This document shows positions 1-10,440 of a stretch of DNA of 64,000 bases, in pieces. Every line of letters begins with the position of its first letter. Within the stretch, counting starts at the first letter, position 1. The position numbers were made by a program, and so were the translations under genes. Under the pieces are notes generated by a model. It ran no database searches and was not told the DNA's origin. It saw only the letters and a list, made by a program, of their open reading frames with translations. The stretch is from Flaveria trinervia (taxonomy: Eukaryota > Streptophyta > Magnoliopsida > Asterales > Asteraceae): NCBI GenBank assembly GCA_025506515.1, contig CM046457.1, positions 41,907,541 to 41,971,540 of the forward strand, written 5' to 3'.

Positions 1-1680
1 TGATGAGAGGCTTTCCTCAAATCTTCAAACCTTAGTTGATGGTGCTGTTTCTAAGAGACTTTCTGACATTCACACCCCTGAACCCAATGCAACCAAAAGG
101 GGGAGTCTAAGTCAGTGAAAGCAAACAAAAGAAAGAGAGTTGAAGAGGAAGAAGAAAAGGAGATGATCACCTACAAGAGAAAGAAGAGTGCTGAACAGAC
201 TGAAGATGAGAAAAAGTTAGAAGAACTGATCAAAGAAGCTGATGAGGAACATAGCAGATCTATGGATAAGATCATTGATCAACTCTTCAGACAAGGTTTT
301 GGTACAGCCAAACTTGACTCTGAAATCAGAAGGCTAGAGATTCAAGATATTGAACATAGATGGGCAAGTTGGAGTGAGAAAGAAAGGGAAAGGCTGGAAG
401 GTATGACAAGATTCATATCAAAGCATTTGGGAAGATCAATCATTGAAGTGAAGTTATGGTCAGAGATAGTATTTGGAGATAACCACCCGAATCTGTTCTT
501 CTGAAGTATTCAACAAAGGATTGATCATAGAAGCTCTTGATGAAGCTGGTGCTGGGAAAAGGTCTGATATGGCAAAGTTATCCAAAGCCTCACTCACAAC
601 CAAGATGCTATAGCAGCCTGTACAATCTCCCACACCAAAACAACCAACTTCACAACCCTCAAAACCAACTCCTTTACCCAAGAAACCTACTTAAACCACT
701 ACCAATGATGCACCCAAGAGGAAGAGAAGGGTGTTGAGGATAGAAGAAGAAGAAGAAGATGTGAGGATGATAGTCTGCCAATCTTTGCTGTTCTTAAAAT
801 AAAGATGCCTGAGCCCAGGAGTCAACCAACAACAATCACACCTGACATCCAAAGGCAAATGGTAAAAGTCAAACTTGAAGAAGAAGAACAACACAAACAA
901 CATGATGAACTGCTGTTAAGGATGGTTGATAAAGAGTTTCCTAAGTCTTCATCCGTACAAGCTATGAAGAAACATGCTCAGAGGTTGTATGCTCTCAGAT
1001 TCACATTTCAATATCAGAAAGAGAGAGTGAGAATTTGGCCTAACCCCAGAGTACATGACAGAATTCATAAAAAGAAGATTCCAAGTAGATACAATGGCCA
1101 AGTAAAGAAGATTGTAGATGCTGTGATAATGTTGGCCATTGTAGTGTCACCCTGGGAAATCTTGATGACTTCAAGAGAGCTTACAAGTCTAAGATGACTC
1201 CACAACTTTACTAGAAAACAAAATGGTAAGAAGGGGTTGATCTACAAGAAGCTTGAAGAAATAAGAAGAAATGAGCTCCAGTTGTTACTTGAAGGCACTC
1301 ATCCTGATGAGTTTGCATAAGAGAAATAACCACTGTGGAGCTAAAGAATGGAAAGAATGTTAAGTACTTATCAGAGTACTATAGGCCTAAGTTCTTTTGA
1401 AAGTGAAGTTGAAGAACTCACAATGGAAGAACAAGTTGTATTCCTTGAGGCCTATGTCAGAGAGTCTTACAGACTCATCATTGGGAAGTAGGTCTCATGG
1501 ATGGGATAAAAGCTCTGTGTCCAATTCCCCAAGACATAGTTCCCACTCATCCTTTGCCAATCAAAATTTCTGAAACCTCTTCCCTGGCAAGATTAATTTG
1601 AAGATTTCTGAGCTGATCCAGAAAATTCTTCTGCCAATAAGTGGGACTTCAATAAACTTAAAGGTTTTGGCTGCATTGGT
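1..1680 (+). pseudogene. Element A: Sirevirus env-like ORF, C-terminal part, broken
   Basis: This is the 3' portion of the extra reading frame that Sirevirus-type copia elements carry between pol and the 3' LTR. The longest open pieces are 115-504 (Lys/Glu-rich start, then a helical block with RSMDKIIDQLFRQGF and FISKHLGRS) and 805-1197 (including PSRYNGQVKKIVDA and SPWEIL). Both align by eye with the minus-strand env-like frame of element C (RSMDNIIDQLFRQGF at 5727-6335; PLRYKGQVKRIVDEE at 4939-5307), so A and C belong to the same broad family. Stops and frameshifts separate the pieces, and the window edge removes the N-terminus. The family role is unknown. 'Envelope-like' is a historical label, and the visible protein is highly charged rather than membrane-like. 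It runs directly into the polypurine tract and 3' LTR. Confidence 0.75.
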
Positions 1681-1691
1681 TCAGGGGGGTT
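1681..1691 (+). other. Polypurine tract of element A
   Basis: The run tcaggggggtt lies immediately before the LTR start TGTTGGACC. In this element class it is the expected plus-strand primer site. The equivalent tract in element C reads ggttcagggggagtt on the minus strand. Confidence 0.7.
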
Positions 1692-1770
1692 TGTTGGACC
1701 AAAAGAACCAATAAGCCAGATCAGAAAAACCTTTAAGTCCCATAGACATCAAAACAACTGAAGTGATCTA

Positions 1771-2034
1771 CAACAGCTGAAGACAAAGTCTGAAGACAAA
1801 GTCTGAAGACAAAGTCTGAAGACAAAGTCTGAAGACAAAGTCTGAAGACAAAGCTGAAGACAAAGTCTGAAGACAAAGTCTGAAGACACAAAGTCTGAAG
1901 ACAAAGTCTGAAGACAAAGTCTGAAGACAAAGTCTGAAGACAACAGCTGAAGACAAAGTCTGAAGACAATCTCTGAAGACAACTGCTGAAGACAAAGTCT
2001 GAAGACAACTGCTGAAGACAAAGTCTGAAGACCA
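1771..2034 (+). repeat. Tandem array in LTR A, 13-bp unit
   Basis: About twenty degenerate copies of a 13-bp unit close to GTCTGAAGACAAA, with variants GCTGAAGACAAA and GAAGACAACTGCT. The array sits in U3, upstream of the TATA box. The reading frames over it (repeating SSDFVFRLCLQT peptides on the minus strand) are artefacts of the repeat. Element C carries a related array at the same LTR position, but with a longer composite unit. Confidence 0.9.
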
Positions 2035-2290
2035 AGTTCTTAGAAGTTGTCACAATAGCTGAAGTAGTTCTCTTTAATAGTTGTGATGGTTTACTTTTCA
2101 GTAGTTTGTAATCAATAGTTTTATTATATGAAACATCTGAATTTCTTACACTTCAGATGTTATAACTTCAGTAGTTGTAATGTTAGCTTGTACTTAGCTT
2201 TTTGTGAAGGTGTCCTCAGTTGTTGTGGACATCTTCAGTAGTTTAGTTTACTTTCAGTTGTTTGTATAAATCAGTTAGCTGTCACTATCA

Positions 2291-2331
2291 AGTGACGTCA
2301 GCTGATGTCACATTCCTTTATAAAAGGAATG
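2291..2331 (+). promoter_or_regulatory. LTR A promoter: as-1-like box and TATA box in an inverted repeat
   Basis: The segment contains the palindrome TGACGTCA followed two bases later by TGATGTCA, which resembles a tandem TGACG (as-1/bZIP) element. Twelve bases downstream is a TATA box (TTTATAAAA) flanked by the perfect inverted repeat CATTCC / GGAATG (2311-2316 and 2326-2331). By position this should be the element's Pol II promoter. Use of the bZIP site is inference. Confidence 0.6.
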
Positions 2332-2935
2332 TTGACCTAATTTCTTGTGACTGAAGCATGTGCGTGAATGAAAATATTCTCTTTGCAGAAAACTTTCTCT
2401 CTCTATAACTGTTACTATTTGATTGAATATTCATATTATCTTGCTTAAATTTTGTCTAATTCTTGTTCTATTCCGCTGCAAATCTTAATCTAATTGATCA
2501 AACTAGATCCCGATCCTTTGACAGATGTTGAGCAGATTGCTCTTCCATCTGATGACTCTGATGATGATGATGGAGACACTGGTGGAGATTCTGGCCCCGC
2601 TGTTTCTAGGGCCAGCACGGCAATACTACACCTCCACCGCCCACTCAAACAGATGCGACCACCGCTAGTTTCCATCAGGATTTTTGTCCTCCCGATGAGG
2701 AGGAAGAGAGTGATGAGGAGCCCTTAACCAAGACAGTGGGCAGTAGGGTGGTTGCCACAGGCCGAGGCATTCGGGAGGTTGGAGAATGCCATAACGAGTT
2801 TGGGGAGACAGCAGCCGACCCCAGCTACTCACCAAGTCAGCCCAGCAGCATCCCAGGGGGAGCATCCACCTCCAGAGGCAAGAGGAGGAAAAGGATGGCT
2901 CAGCCCCATAGGATGAAGACGAAGAAGAGGAGGAT

Positions 2936-3176
2936 GACCTTTATCACCACCACCACCTCTACCACACCACCCACAACATCTACCACCTCTCCCCCCATCA
3001 CCACTACTACCATTCCACCTGTCACCTCTATTACCACCACACACACCACCACTACCTCAGCCACTCCACCATTTCCCCACATCACATCCACCACCACTTC
3101 AGCTTACCCATCACCACCCACACACATACCACCTTCCATATACACCACTGCCACAACCACCACCTCTAGCCACTAG
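2936..3176 (+). repeat. ACC-rich low-complexity tract (Thr/Pro-rich coding)
   Basis: Imperfect ACC/CAC trinucleotide-rich sequence. In frame it encodes a Thr/Pro/Ser-rich segment (for example TSTTPPTTSTTSPP) ending at a stop at 3174-3176. It resembles a mucin-like linker but may simply be microsatellite expansion within the env-like frame. Confidence 0.8.
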
Positions 3177-3539
3177 GAAGGACCATCATATTACCATTCC
3201 TTTCCATCAGGATCATCTCTACCTCCCAATGGGGTAGAGGAATAGCTTTTAGCACTAAACCGTATGGTGCTGAAGTTGTTAGCAGCCGATGACGAGAAGA
3301 CTGCTCAGCTGCGATAGTTAGTGGAGCTTACTGCTGCTCAATCACAACAAATATCTTAGTAGACACAACAGATTGAGGAGCAGGCTCAGCAAATGGCTAC
3401 TCAGAGTCAAGAGATTGCCCAACTCAAGGAGCAAAAGTGTTATCTACCAAGAAGATCGAGGAGTTGGAGGATGCTAAGAGGACCATCATGCTCAAACTTA
3501 AGGGCACAAAGGATGAGCCTCTGAAGATCAGAGAGGGAG

Positions 3540-3640
3540 ACGGTGATGATGGTGATGATGATGATGGTGCTAATAGTGATGATGATGATAGTGATGATGA
3601 TGACGATGATGGTGATGAAGAAGGTGATGATGAGAATGGA
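3540..3640 (+). repeat. (GAT)n-type trinucleotide tract, poly-Asp coding
   Basis: Imperfect GATGATGATG repeats. In the 3437-3814 frame they encode a long Asp-rich acidic run interspersed with Gly, Asn and Ser. Confidence 0.85.
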
Positions 3641-3860
3641 GGAGACACTGAAGGAGGAGGAGAGTCATCTGCTTCGGGTGCACAAGAAGCTAATGAGAGG
3701 CAGACTAAAAAGACTCAAGATCTAGGTGCCTTGACATCATCCCCGACAACAGAAGAACACATGATCCAAGACAAAATAATGCATAGAGTTTTGTGTAATT
3801 TAAATCATGTGTAATTTGAATATTGTATTAAACTTATGTGCTTGAATGTTTATGTATATA

Positions 3861-3865
3861 TCTTT
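3861..3865. repeat. Target-site duplication of element C, left copy
   Basis: TCTTT directly outside the LTR edge. The same five bases occur at 16163-16167 after the opposite LTR edge. Confidence 0.9.
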
Positions 3866-4074
3866 TGTCAGGATCAGCGATCACAAGTTTGATGTATTAG
3901 AGTGTAACGCAGCGGAATAAGAACAAGAATTAGACAAATTGTTGCAAGAATTTGATGCTCGTATGCATTAAGAACAGATACGGTTATAACGAGAGAATAT
4001 ATTTCTGTAACAAGGAATGTTTTAATAATATCGAATATTTCTGATCAAATCATTCAAATATTACAATAGGTTGA

Positions 4075-4092
4075 CACTCCTTATATAGAGTG
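4075..4092 (-). promoter_or_regulatory. TATA box in an inverted repeat, 3' LTR of C
   Basis: On the minus strand CACTC-TATATAAG-GAGTG: a TATA box framed by perfect 5-bp inverted arms. The 5' LTR copy is at 15515-15532. LTR A has the same arrangement with different arm bases. Confidence 0.6.
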
Positions 4093-4403
4093 CAATCGCT
4101 GCTGTTATCACGGGAAAGTGACAGCTGGCAGATCTAATACAAAAATAACTAACTCTTAACAAACTACTGAAATGTTCACAACTACTGAGAACATATCAGA
4201 GTGTTAAGTACAAAATAAGAAACTACTGAAACTACAACGACTGAAGAACAAGCTCTTCAGTCGTTTTACAAAACTACAGATAAATATAAAACTACTGATG
4301 AGCACAACAACTGAAAAGATAATACATAAAACTACTGAAAGGTAAACCGTCACAACTACTGAAGAAGACCTCTACAGCTGTTGTGACAACTTCTGATACT
4401 TTG

Positions 4404-4590
4404 GTCTTCAGCACTTGTGTCTTCAGACTTTGTCTTCAGCACTTGTGTCTTCAGACTTTGTCTTCAGCACTTGTCTTCAGACTTTGTCTTCAGCACTTGT
4501 CCTCAGACTTTGTCTTCAGCACTTGTGTCTTCAGACTTTGTAATTAGCTGTTGTCTTCAGCTGTTGTGGTCTTCAGTAGTTGTTGTGACG
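4404..4590 (-). repeat. Tandem array in 3' LTR of C
   Basis: Composite units near CTTCAGCACTTGTGTCTTCAGACTTTG (27 bp) mixed with shorter units lacking GTGT. On the element's own strand the core reads GTCTGAAGACA, the same core as in LTR A. Confidence 0.9.
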
Positions 4591-4645
4591 TCTGTGGGAC
4601 TTAAAGGTTTTTCTGATCCGGCTCGTTGGTTCTTTTGGTCCAACA

Positions 4646-4662
4646 AACTCCCCCTGAACCAA
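4646..4662 (-). other. Polypurine tract of element C
   Basis: On the minus strand ggttcagggggagtt lies directly before the LTR start TGTTGGACC. This is the expected plus-strand primer site. Confidence 0.8.
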
Positions 4663-4938
4663 TGCAGCCAAAACTTTAACTTTATTGAGGTCCCACTTAT
4701 TGTTGGCAGAATGGTTGGTCTTTTTCTTCTTGATCAGTTGAGAAGATGACCCATTTAAGCACTGGCATGGAAATGAGTCTCTGATGATTTGGTTGGCAAT
4801 GTATGGATGGGAGCTCTGTATTGGGGAATGGACACTGAGCTGTTCCCCCATCCATGAGACTCACTTCCCATGTATAAGCCTGCAGGATTCTCTGGTGTAT
4901 GCTCTGAGAAACATAATTTGTTCTTCCATGGTCAGGTT

Positions 4939-7900
4939 CTAGGCTTCACCATCAAACAATTCTTCACGCCCATACAGCTCTGAGATGTACTTGGCCTGTT
5001 TACCATTTTTGAGCTCAACTGTTGTAATCTGTCTGTATGCAAACTCATCAGGATGAGTCCTTTCAAGTAACAGACTGAGCTCATTTTGTTTGAAGTTCTC
5101 AAGCCTCTTGTAGACTAACCCCTTTTTAATAATTATGTTCTCTAACATCTTTTGGGGTGGTTGTTTAGTCTCATAGGCCTTCTTGAAATCTTCTACAATC
5201 TCCCAGGGTGATACTACAAGAACCACTGTGATCTCTTCATCTACGATCCTTTTTACTTGGCCCTTGTATCTCAAAGGAATGTCTTTCTTTACAATCCTGT
5301 GAGCCACCTAGGATCAGGCCATACTCTCACTTTTTCCTTCTGATATTGAAATGTGTTGGCAAGGGTGTACAACCTCAGAGCTTCTTTCTTCATACTAATT
5401 ATTGATGAAGAAGCAGCATAAGTTTTGTCGATGCTTTTCAACATCTCATCGTCATGAAGCCTTTGCTGCTGCTCTTCTTCAATCTTTACTCTCACAATTT
5501 CCATTTGTGAGGTGGGAGTGATGGGCATGGGTTTGGCTTTATCCAATGTTAGGACTGCAGACAGAGGCAGCCTATCTTCTTCCACATCATCCTCTTCTTC
5601 TTCTTCTAGCCTCAACACCCTTCTCTTCTTCTTCTTAGGTGCATCATCGGCTGTTGGTTTAGAGGGTAAGGGAGTTGGTTTTGTGGGTTGTGATTGTGGT
5701 TGTTTTGGAGAGGGAATGTTGACAGGCTAAGTTAGCATTTTGGAGGTGAGTGTTGCTTTTGAGTATTTGGCTAGCTCAGTCCTGGTCCCTGCTCCTGCTT
5801 CATTCAAAGCTTCAACTACTAACCCCTTAGTGTATGCCTCAGACGAACAGATCTTGGAGGTTATGGCCAAGATGCTGTCCCTGGTCCATGATTTTACTTC
5901 GATCAACGATCTCCCAAGGTATTTGCTGATGAATCTGATCATGATCTCAAGTCTCTCTCTATCCATAGTGCTGTAGCTGGCCCATCTTTGTTGGATCTCC
6001 TTGATCTCTAATCGTCTTATTTCAGAATCCAGCTTTTCAGTGTCGAAACCTTGCCTAAACAGCTGATCAATGATATTGTCCATTGATCTGCTATGTTCAG
6101 CATCAGCCTCTTTAACCATTTCGTTCAAGTTCTTCTCTTTCTCAGCACTCTTCTTTTTCTTGTATGTGACATGAAAATCTTTTTGACTTTCATGTACTTT
6201 TTCAATTTCAGCTCCCTTCTCAATCACATTCTCCTTCTCTTTTTCGGCCTCATACACACAATCCTTCTCTTTTTCCACCTCTTTATCTTTCTCTTTCTCT
6301 CTCTCCTTCTCCATCCTCTTTCTTTTAGCTTGCACTACTGAACTCTCCCCTTTTTGGGTGCATTGGTTGCAAGGGATTGAGTAGCAGAAAGTTGTTGGCT
6401 CAGTACATCCTCCACCAGAGGTTGTAAGACAGTAGAAAGTCTCTCATCAACAGTTTTAATAACAAATTCGGTTAGCTGTGGTGTGATGAGAGATAGGGGA
6501 TTTTGAGGGATAGCATCCATTGCTCAGGGGGGTTTTGGTCCTGAGAAATGGTACCAGAAATAGAGGCAGGTGGCTGAGATTTTGTAGTGGCTGTGTGTTT
6601 AAGGGACCTTCAGAGGAAGGTGCCATCTGTGGGTTAATGTGGTGGCAGATGGTCTTTCTCCTTGAGAGAGTTGGTCAAGTAGTTTTTGCAACCTACTGAC
6701 TTCCTCCTCGAGGATTGTGTTCTGGGCAAGAACATCATAAAGAAGCCCAGGTCATCATCAGCAGATGCTGAATCACCGACCTCCTGCTTGTAGCAGGATG
6801 TACATGCACTAGGTGTAGACCAGTTGTAGCATGTGTCCCTTTGTCTTGGAACTGGGGACTTCCAGCCTCAGGACTTTGTCCTTCATCAGCTGTTGCCTGG
6901 TGAGGTCTTAGGAATGTTACCAGCCTGAGTCTGATCATATATGCTGATTCAGAAGAGGTGGCAGCCTCACCAGATGTTCTGGTCTCCATATCCACACCAG
7001 GAGATAGAACATTTAAACCTCGGTGCTGTGGGTTGTCAGAAGCATGGTGATCCTCGTCCTCAATGGCTGTGGTTCTCCCCTTTGTTGGTGGTTGTTGGGG
7101 AGGAGGAGAGGCATGCAACTGAGTCAGCACGTTTGCAATGATAAGGGTGGGACTTTGGGGGGCGGTTGCATGGGGAGATGGGGTAAAAGCAGTGTGCACC
7201 TGGGGAGAATGGTGCTCTTCAATGGCAATCTCCTCAAATGAGTAAGATCCCAGATTTGGGTACCCCTTCTGTGGTTGCTACAGGCTCCTTTTGAGAGGAA
7301 TCCTGAGCGGCTGTGGCTGGGAGAGTCCTATATCCACTAGGGGTTATAACCAGTGGATAACCTGCGTTTGTGTTGCAGGGGCATCCTCAGGGGACTCATT
7401 TCCCTGAGTAGCCTTTTTGGTTTTCTTTTAGTGGGTTGGTGGGGACTTTTGATTTGGAGGTGGTGGCTGTGGGTTCCAGCTGCGTGGGTTTGCGCAGCTT
7501 GGCAGCCATTTTGAGTGATTGGTCAGAGTTGTGCCGGGAGTATACTTCAGGCAATACAGCCATAGCAGGGACTCCCAGGCCAACAAGTCCCTCAGCTTGA
7601 AGCTGGTTTTCAATTATGGCCATTATGAACCGAGGATATAATATCCAACGGTTAGCAGTTTGTTTTTGAGCCATATCCTTGAGCTCTAAAATAGTATTTC
7701 CGAAAAATTTAAAGGTTGTTGCTCAAGGATGGAGTACATTACCTGTTGCCACCTTGTGGACATTTGATCCCATGATGAGGTCTTGGAGGCAAGGCATACA
7801 TTTACCATAAAAATGAGACGTTCGGCATCTGGGAAATGTTTCTTCAGTAAGGTAGATGCACTCAAGTGACCCTGGTATCCATGGTGGGCAAAAGATTGAT

Positions 7901-8213
7901 CTGTTGTGCCCTTTGGATAACCAGTTGGGAAAGTGGCATCATCCAGATTAAGGGTTTGTCGAAGAGTGTCTGGAGTGATGATCACTTTTTGGCCATGGAC
8001 AAACGATTGAAGAGACTCTGTGTCGTTCTCCTCAGAGACCAAAGTGACGTTTGTCCAGAATTGATTAAGGGATGCGGCATATATGACTAGGAACGCCGTT
8101 TTGTAGGGTGATTGAACCATTAAATCAATGGCGTTGTGAAACTTGGTCCAGTATGGCGATTTGGTGAGATGTGCGACACAGTTGTGTCGTGGTTTTAGTT
8201 GCATGGTCGCCAT
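4939..8213 (-). pseudogene. Element C: Sirevirus env-like ORF, broken
   Basis: The start ATG at 8213 follows the pol-env spacer. The N-terminal piece (8213-7686, 175 aa) has a conserved-looking block with SPYKTAFLVIYAASLNQFW, GQKVIITPDTLRQTLNLDD and WDQMSTRWQQVMYSILEQQ. The same fold-like block appears in D (24111-24777) and F1 (57348-57725). Downstream open pieces are 7674-7396, 7199-6735, 6520-6335, 6335-5727 (very Lys/Glu-rich, beginning QAKRKRMEKEREKEK), 5618-5289 and 5307-4939. The changes of frame between pieces are lesions. An intact protein would be near 1,000 residues. I see no signal peptide or clear transmembrane segment in the open pieces; charge and coiled-coil character dominate. 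Function unknown. It resembles plant proteins sometimes mis-annotated in host databases, but the context makes it a transposon gene. Confidence 0.75.
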
Positions 8214-8969
8214 TGATGAAGAGAGGGTATAGAGTTTTTGAACGTTAGGTTGAGAAGAGAAGATAAAAACTCTGAAGGTGGGATAAGGTATTTAAAGGGT
8301 CGGGATAGAAAACAACTGAAGGTTTTGGTGTGAGTCATCAGTTGTTGAAACTACTGGTGATGTGGTATTAACCATCAGACGTTGAAACAGCTGAAGTCTC
8401 TGATTTAGTCATCAGTAGTTATAAAACTACTGAAGACAGTTTTGACTTCAAGTGATGAAACAGCTGAAGACTTGGTATTAGTCATCAGTAGTTGTGAAAC
8501 TACTGAAGACAATGGTTTTGTCAGCAGTTGTTGTAAACAGCTGAAGGCTTGGTGTTAGTCTTTAGTAGTTGTAAACTACTGAAGACATGGTTTTGGCTTC
8601 AGTTGTTTTGAAACAGCAGTTGTAGAAACAATTGAAGAGAAATACTCATCAGCTGTTTTCGTCAATTCTTAGCTTTTCAACTGTTTCATACTGTCCTCAA
8701 CACTTACTCATCAGACTTTGCATCTGCTTTTCAGGTGTTTCATAGGACGTCAGTACTTATAGTTTACGTACGGATTTCAGTAGTTGTAACTACATCAGTA
8801 GTTGTAACTACATCAGTAGTTAGAACAGATAAAGTACTTCAATACTTGTGAGGCATTGGCCTTCAGTAGTTATAAAAATTACTGAGGGTGAAAGAACTCC
8901 AGTACTTATATGTGACATGGTTACCAATGATCACCAGTACTTATTACTGAGATCATCAGTAGTTGTCAC
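8214..8969 (-). repeat. pol-env spacer of C, rich in AGTAGTTG / CAACTACTGAAGAC words
   Basis: There is no coding potential. From about 8300 to 8960 the sequence repeats words such as tcagtagttgtaa, aaactactgaagac, cagctgaagac and cagtacttat on both strands, so many can pair as inverted repeats (for example agtagttgtaaactact). The same words are abundant in the LTRs of this family. The spacer would form the leader for env-like translation. Confidence 0.85.
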
Positions 8970-9640
8970 TTATTCTAGCTGCAGCATACCAAGCCTTAAC
9001 ACCAGGTTGTAGAAAGTTGAACTATCCAAAGGCTTAGTAAAAATGTCTGCAAGCTCATCAGCACTAGGCACAAACATGGGATTAATTAGACCCTTTTCAA
9101 AACAATCTCTTATAAAATGATGTCTAATTTCTATATGTTTGGTCCTAGAGTGCTGGACTGGATTTTTGACAATGCAAAGAGCTGAAGCACTATCTATTAA
9201 TAACGGAGTCTTAGTCTCTGTAATGCCATAGTCCAAAAGTTGATTCTGAAGCCAGAGTACTTGGGATGTACAACTTGCAGCAGCAATGTACTCGGCTTCA
9301 GCAGTGGATGTAGCAACAGATGTTTGTTTCTTACTCTGCCAAGAAATCAACAGTTGCCTAGGAATTGACATCCACCAGAAGTTGATTTCCTGGTCAACTT
9401 ACACCCTGCATAGTCACTATCAGAGAAAGCAACTAATTACAAGAGTGCCTAGTGGAATACCATAAACCTAGAGATTGTGTACCTTGCAAATATCTAAAGA
9501 TCCTCTTGACTGCAATCATGAGACTCTTTAGGTGCAGCCTGAAATCTAGCACAAACACATGTAGCAAACATAATATCTGGTCTAGAAGCTGTTAATACAT
9601 CAAGAACCCAATCATACATCTGTAAAGTGTTTCATCAACC
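8970..9640 (-). pseudogene. Element C pol: RNase H domain
   Basis: The open piece 9371-8970 encodes the copia RNase H C-terminal half: ISWQSKKQTSVATSTAEAEY, ALCIVKNPVQHSRTKHIEIR and DELADIFTKPL, ending at a stop after LQLE. The TKHIEIRHHFIRD and ADIFTKPL signatures are diagnostic of copia RNase H. Upstream, 9372-9640 holds the broken start of the domain (rc reading around the VCARFQAAPKESL-like segment) with frameshifts. Role in an intact element: removal of the RNA strand during reverse transcription. Confidence 0.85.
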
Positions 9641-10440
9641 ACTTACCTTTCTGATCTGTATCTAGTGTGTGGTGCTGCACATGGGGGTAGAACAGGGCTT
9701 ACAGTTTTGTGAATCAAACTTTTCCAAAAGATCTTTTGTGTATTTGGACTGATGAATGAAAATTCCATCAGCCTTTTGTTTGATTTGCAAACCCAGAAAG
9801 AACTGTATTCTCCCATGGCACTCATTTCAAACTTCTGTTGCATCAACTTTGTAAAGGCATCACACAACTGAGGATCAGAGGATGCAAAAATAATATCATC
9901 TACATAAATTTGAACAAGTAGATTATGCTGCCCAGCTTTATAATGAATAAAGTCTTATCAATGGAGCCTCTAGTGAAATCATTTTCCAGAAGAAAGTTTG
10001 ATAATGTCTCATACCAGGCTCTAGGATGTTTCAACCCATAAAGAGCCTTATCAAGCTTATACACCCAATTAGGATGTTTATTGTCCTCAAAGCCTGGTGG
10101 TTGACATACATAAACCTCTTCTTTAATTTTCCCATACAAAAATGCACTTTTGACATCCATTTGAAAGACTTTGAGTTTTTGATAAGCAGCATAAGCTAAA
10201 ACAATCGAATTGCTTCCAGTCTGGCTACAGGCGCAAAGGTTTCATCATAATCAATACCTTCTTCTTGTGCAAACCCCTGAACAACCAGTCTGGCCTTGTT
10301 CTTAACAATAAGCCCATTTTCACCAGTTTTGTCCTAAACACCCATTTAGTGCCTATTGCACACTTACCTGGAGGTAGAGGAACCAGTTCCCACACTTGCT
10401 GTTTCTTGAACTGAAGAAGCTCAAGCTGCATGGCATCAAC
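9641..10440 (-). pseudogene. Element C pol: reverse transcriptase domain
   Basis: Pieces 10431-10225 (WELVPLPPGKCAIGTKWVFR, the entry to copia RT), 10160-9900 (MDVKSAFLYGKIKEEVYV, PPGFEDNKHPNWVYKLDKAL) and 9867-9643 (KFEMSAMGEYSSF). The catalytic YVDD box is encoded at 9895-9906. Order and motifs match the RVT_2 family. At least two frameshifts break the domain. Confidence 0.87.

Larger units (their letters stand above)
1692..2523 (+). repeat. 3' LTR of element A (Sirevirus)
   Basis: The LTR starts TGTTGGACCAAAAGAACC and ends CCGATCCTTTGACA, 832 bp. Both ends are recognisable in the LTRs of element C (inner edge TTTTGGTCCAACA, outer edge TGTCAGGATC on the plus strand). It contains a tandem array, a TGACGTCA box, a TATA box inside an inverted repeat, and a conserved U5 segment (ttgttctattccgctgcaa) that matches C. 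The sequence after it changes abruptly to env-like coding of element B. The 5' partner LTR is outside the window, so the TSD (possibly GATGT at 2524-2528) cannot be confirmed. Confidence 0.85.
2524..3865 (+). pseudogene. Element B: Sirevirus env-like ORF, middle part
   Basis: Coding-like sequence with a strongly biased composition: an acidic block (PSDDSDDDDGD), a frameshift near 2600, then 2736-3176 (basic GKRRKRMAQ followed by Thr/Pro-rich sequence), and 3437-3814 (short coiled-coil start IEELEDAKRT followed by a long Asp/Gly run). This acidic and Thr/Pro pattern is typical of the variable middle of env-like ORFs in plant Sireviruses. The ORF continues after the insertion of element C, at 16163. 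From about 3790 to 3865 it becomes AT-rich and non-coding in appearance. Upstream coding is cut by element A. Confidence 0.6.
3866..4645 (-). repeat. 3' LTR of element C
   Basis: 780 bp, plus-strand edges TGTCAGGATC...TTGGTCCAACA. It is very similar to the 5' LTR at 15307-16162; over the first 180 bp I count about seven differences. It is shorter because it lacks one 27-bp tandem unit and a segment of about 36 bp present in the 5' copy (15767-15802 region). It includes the conserved U5 sequence acgcagcggaataagaaca shared with LTR A. Confidence 0.92.

Noticed and set aside
1771..2034. Regular short repeats resembling a CRISPR array
   Set aside because: Units are contiguous 13-mers without unique spacers, lie inside an LTR, and the DNA is eukaryotic.
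1733..2053. Repetitive proteins with SSDFVFRLCLQT units (also over 4417-4749 and 15904-16176)
   Set aside because: They arise from reading the LTR tandem array in three frames; there is no start context or homology.
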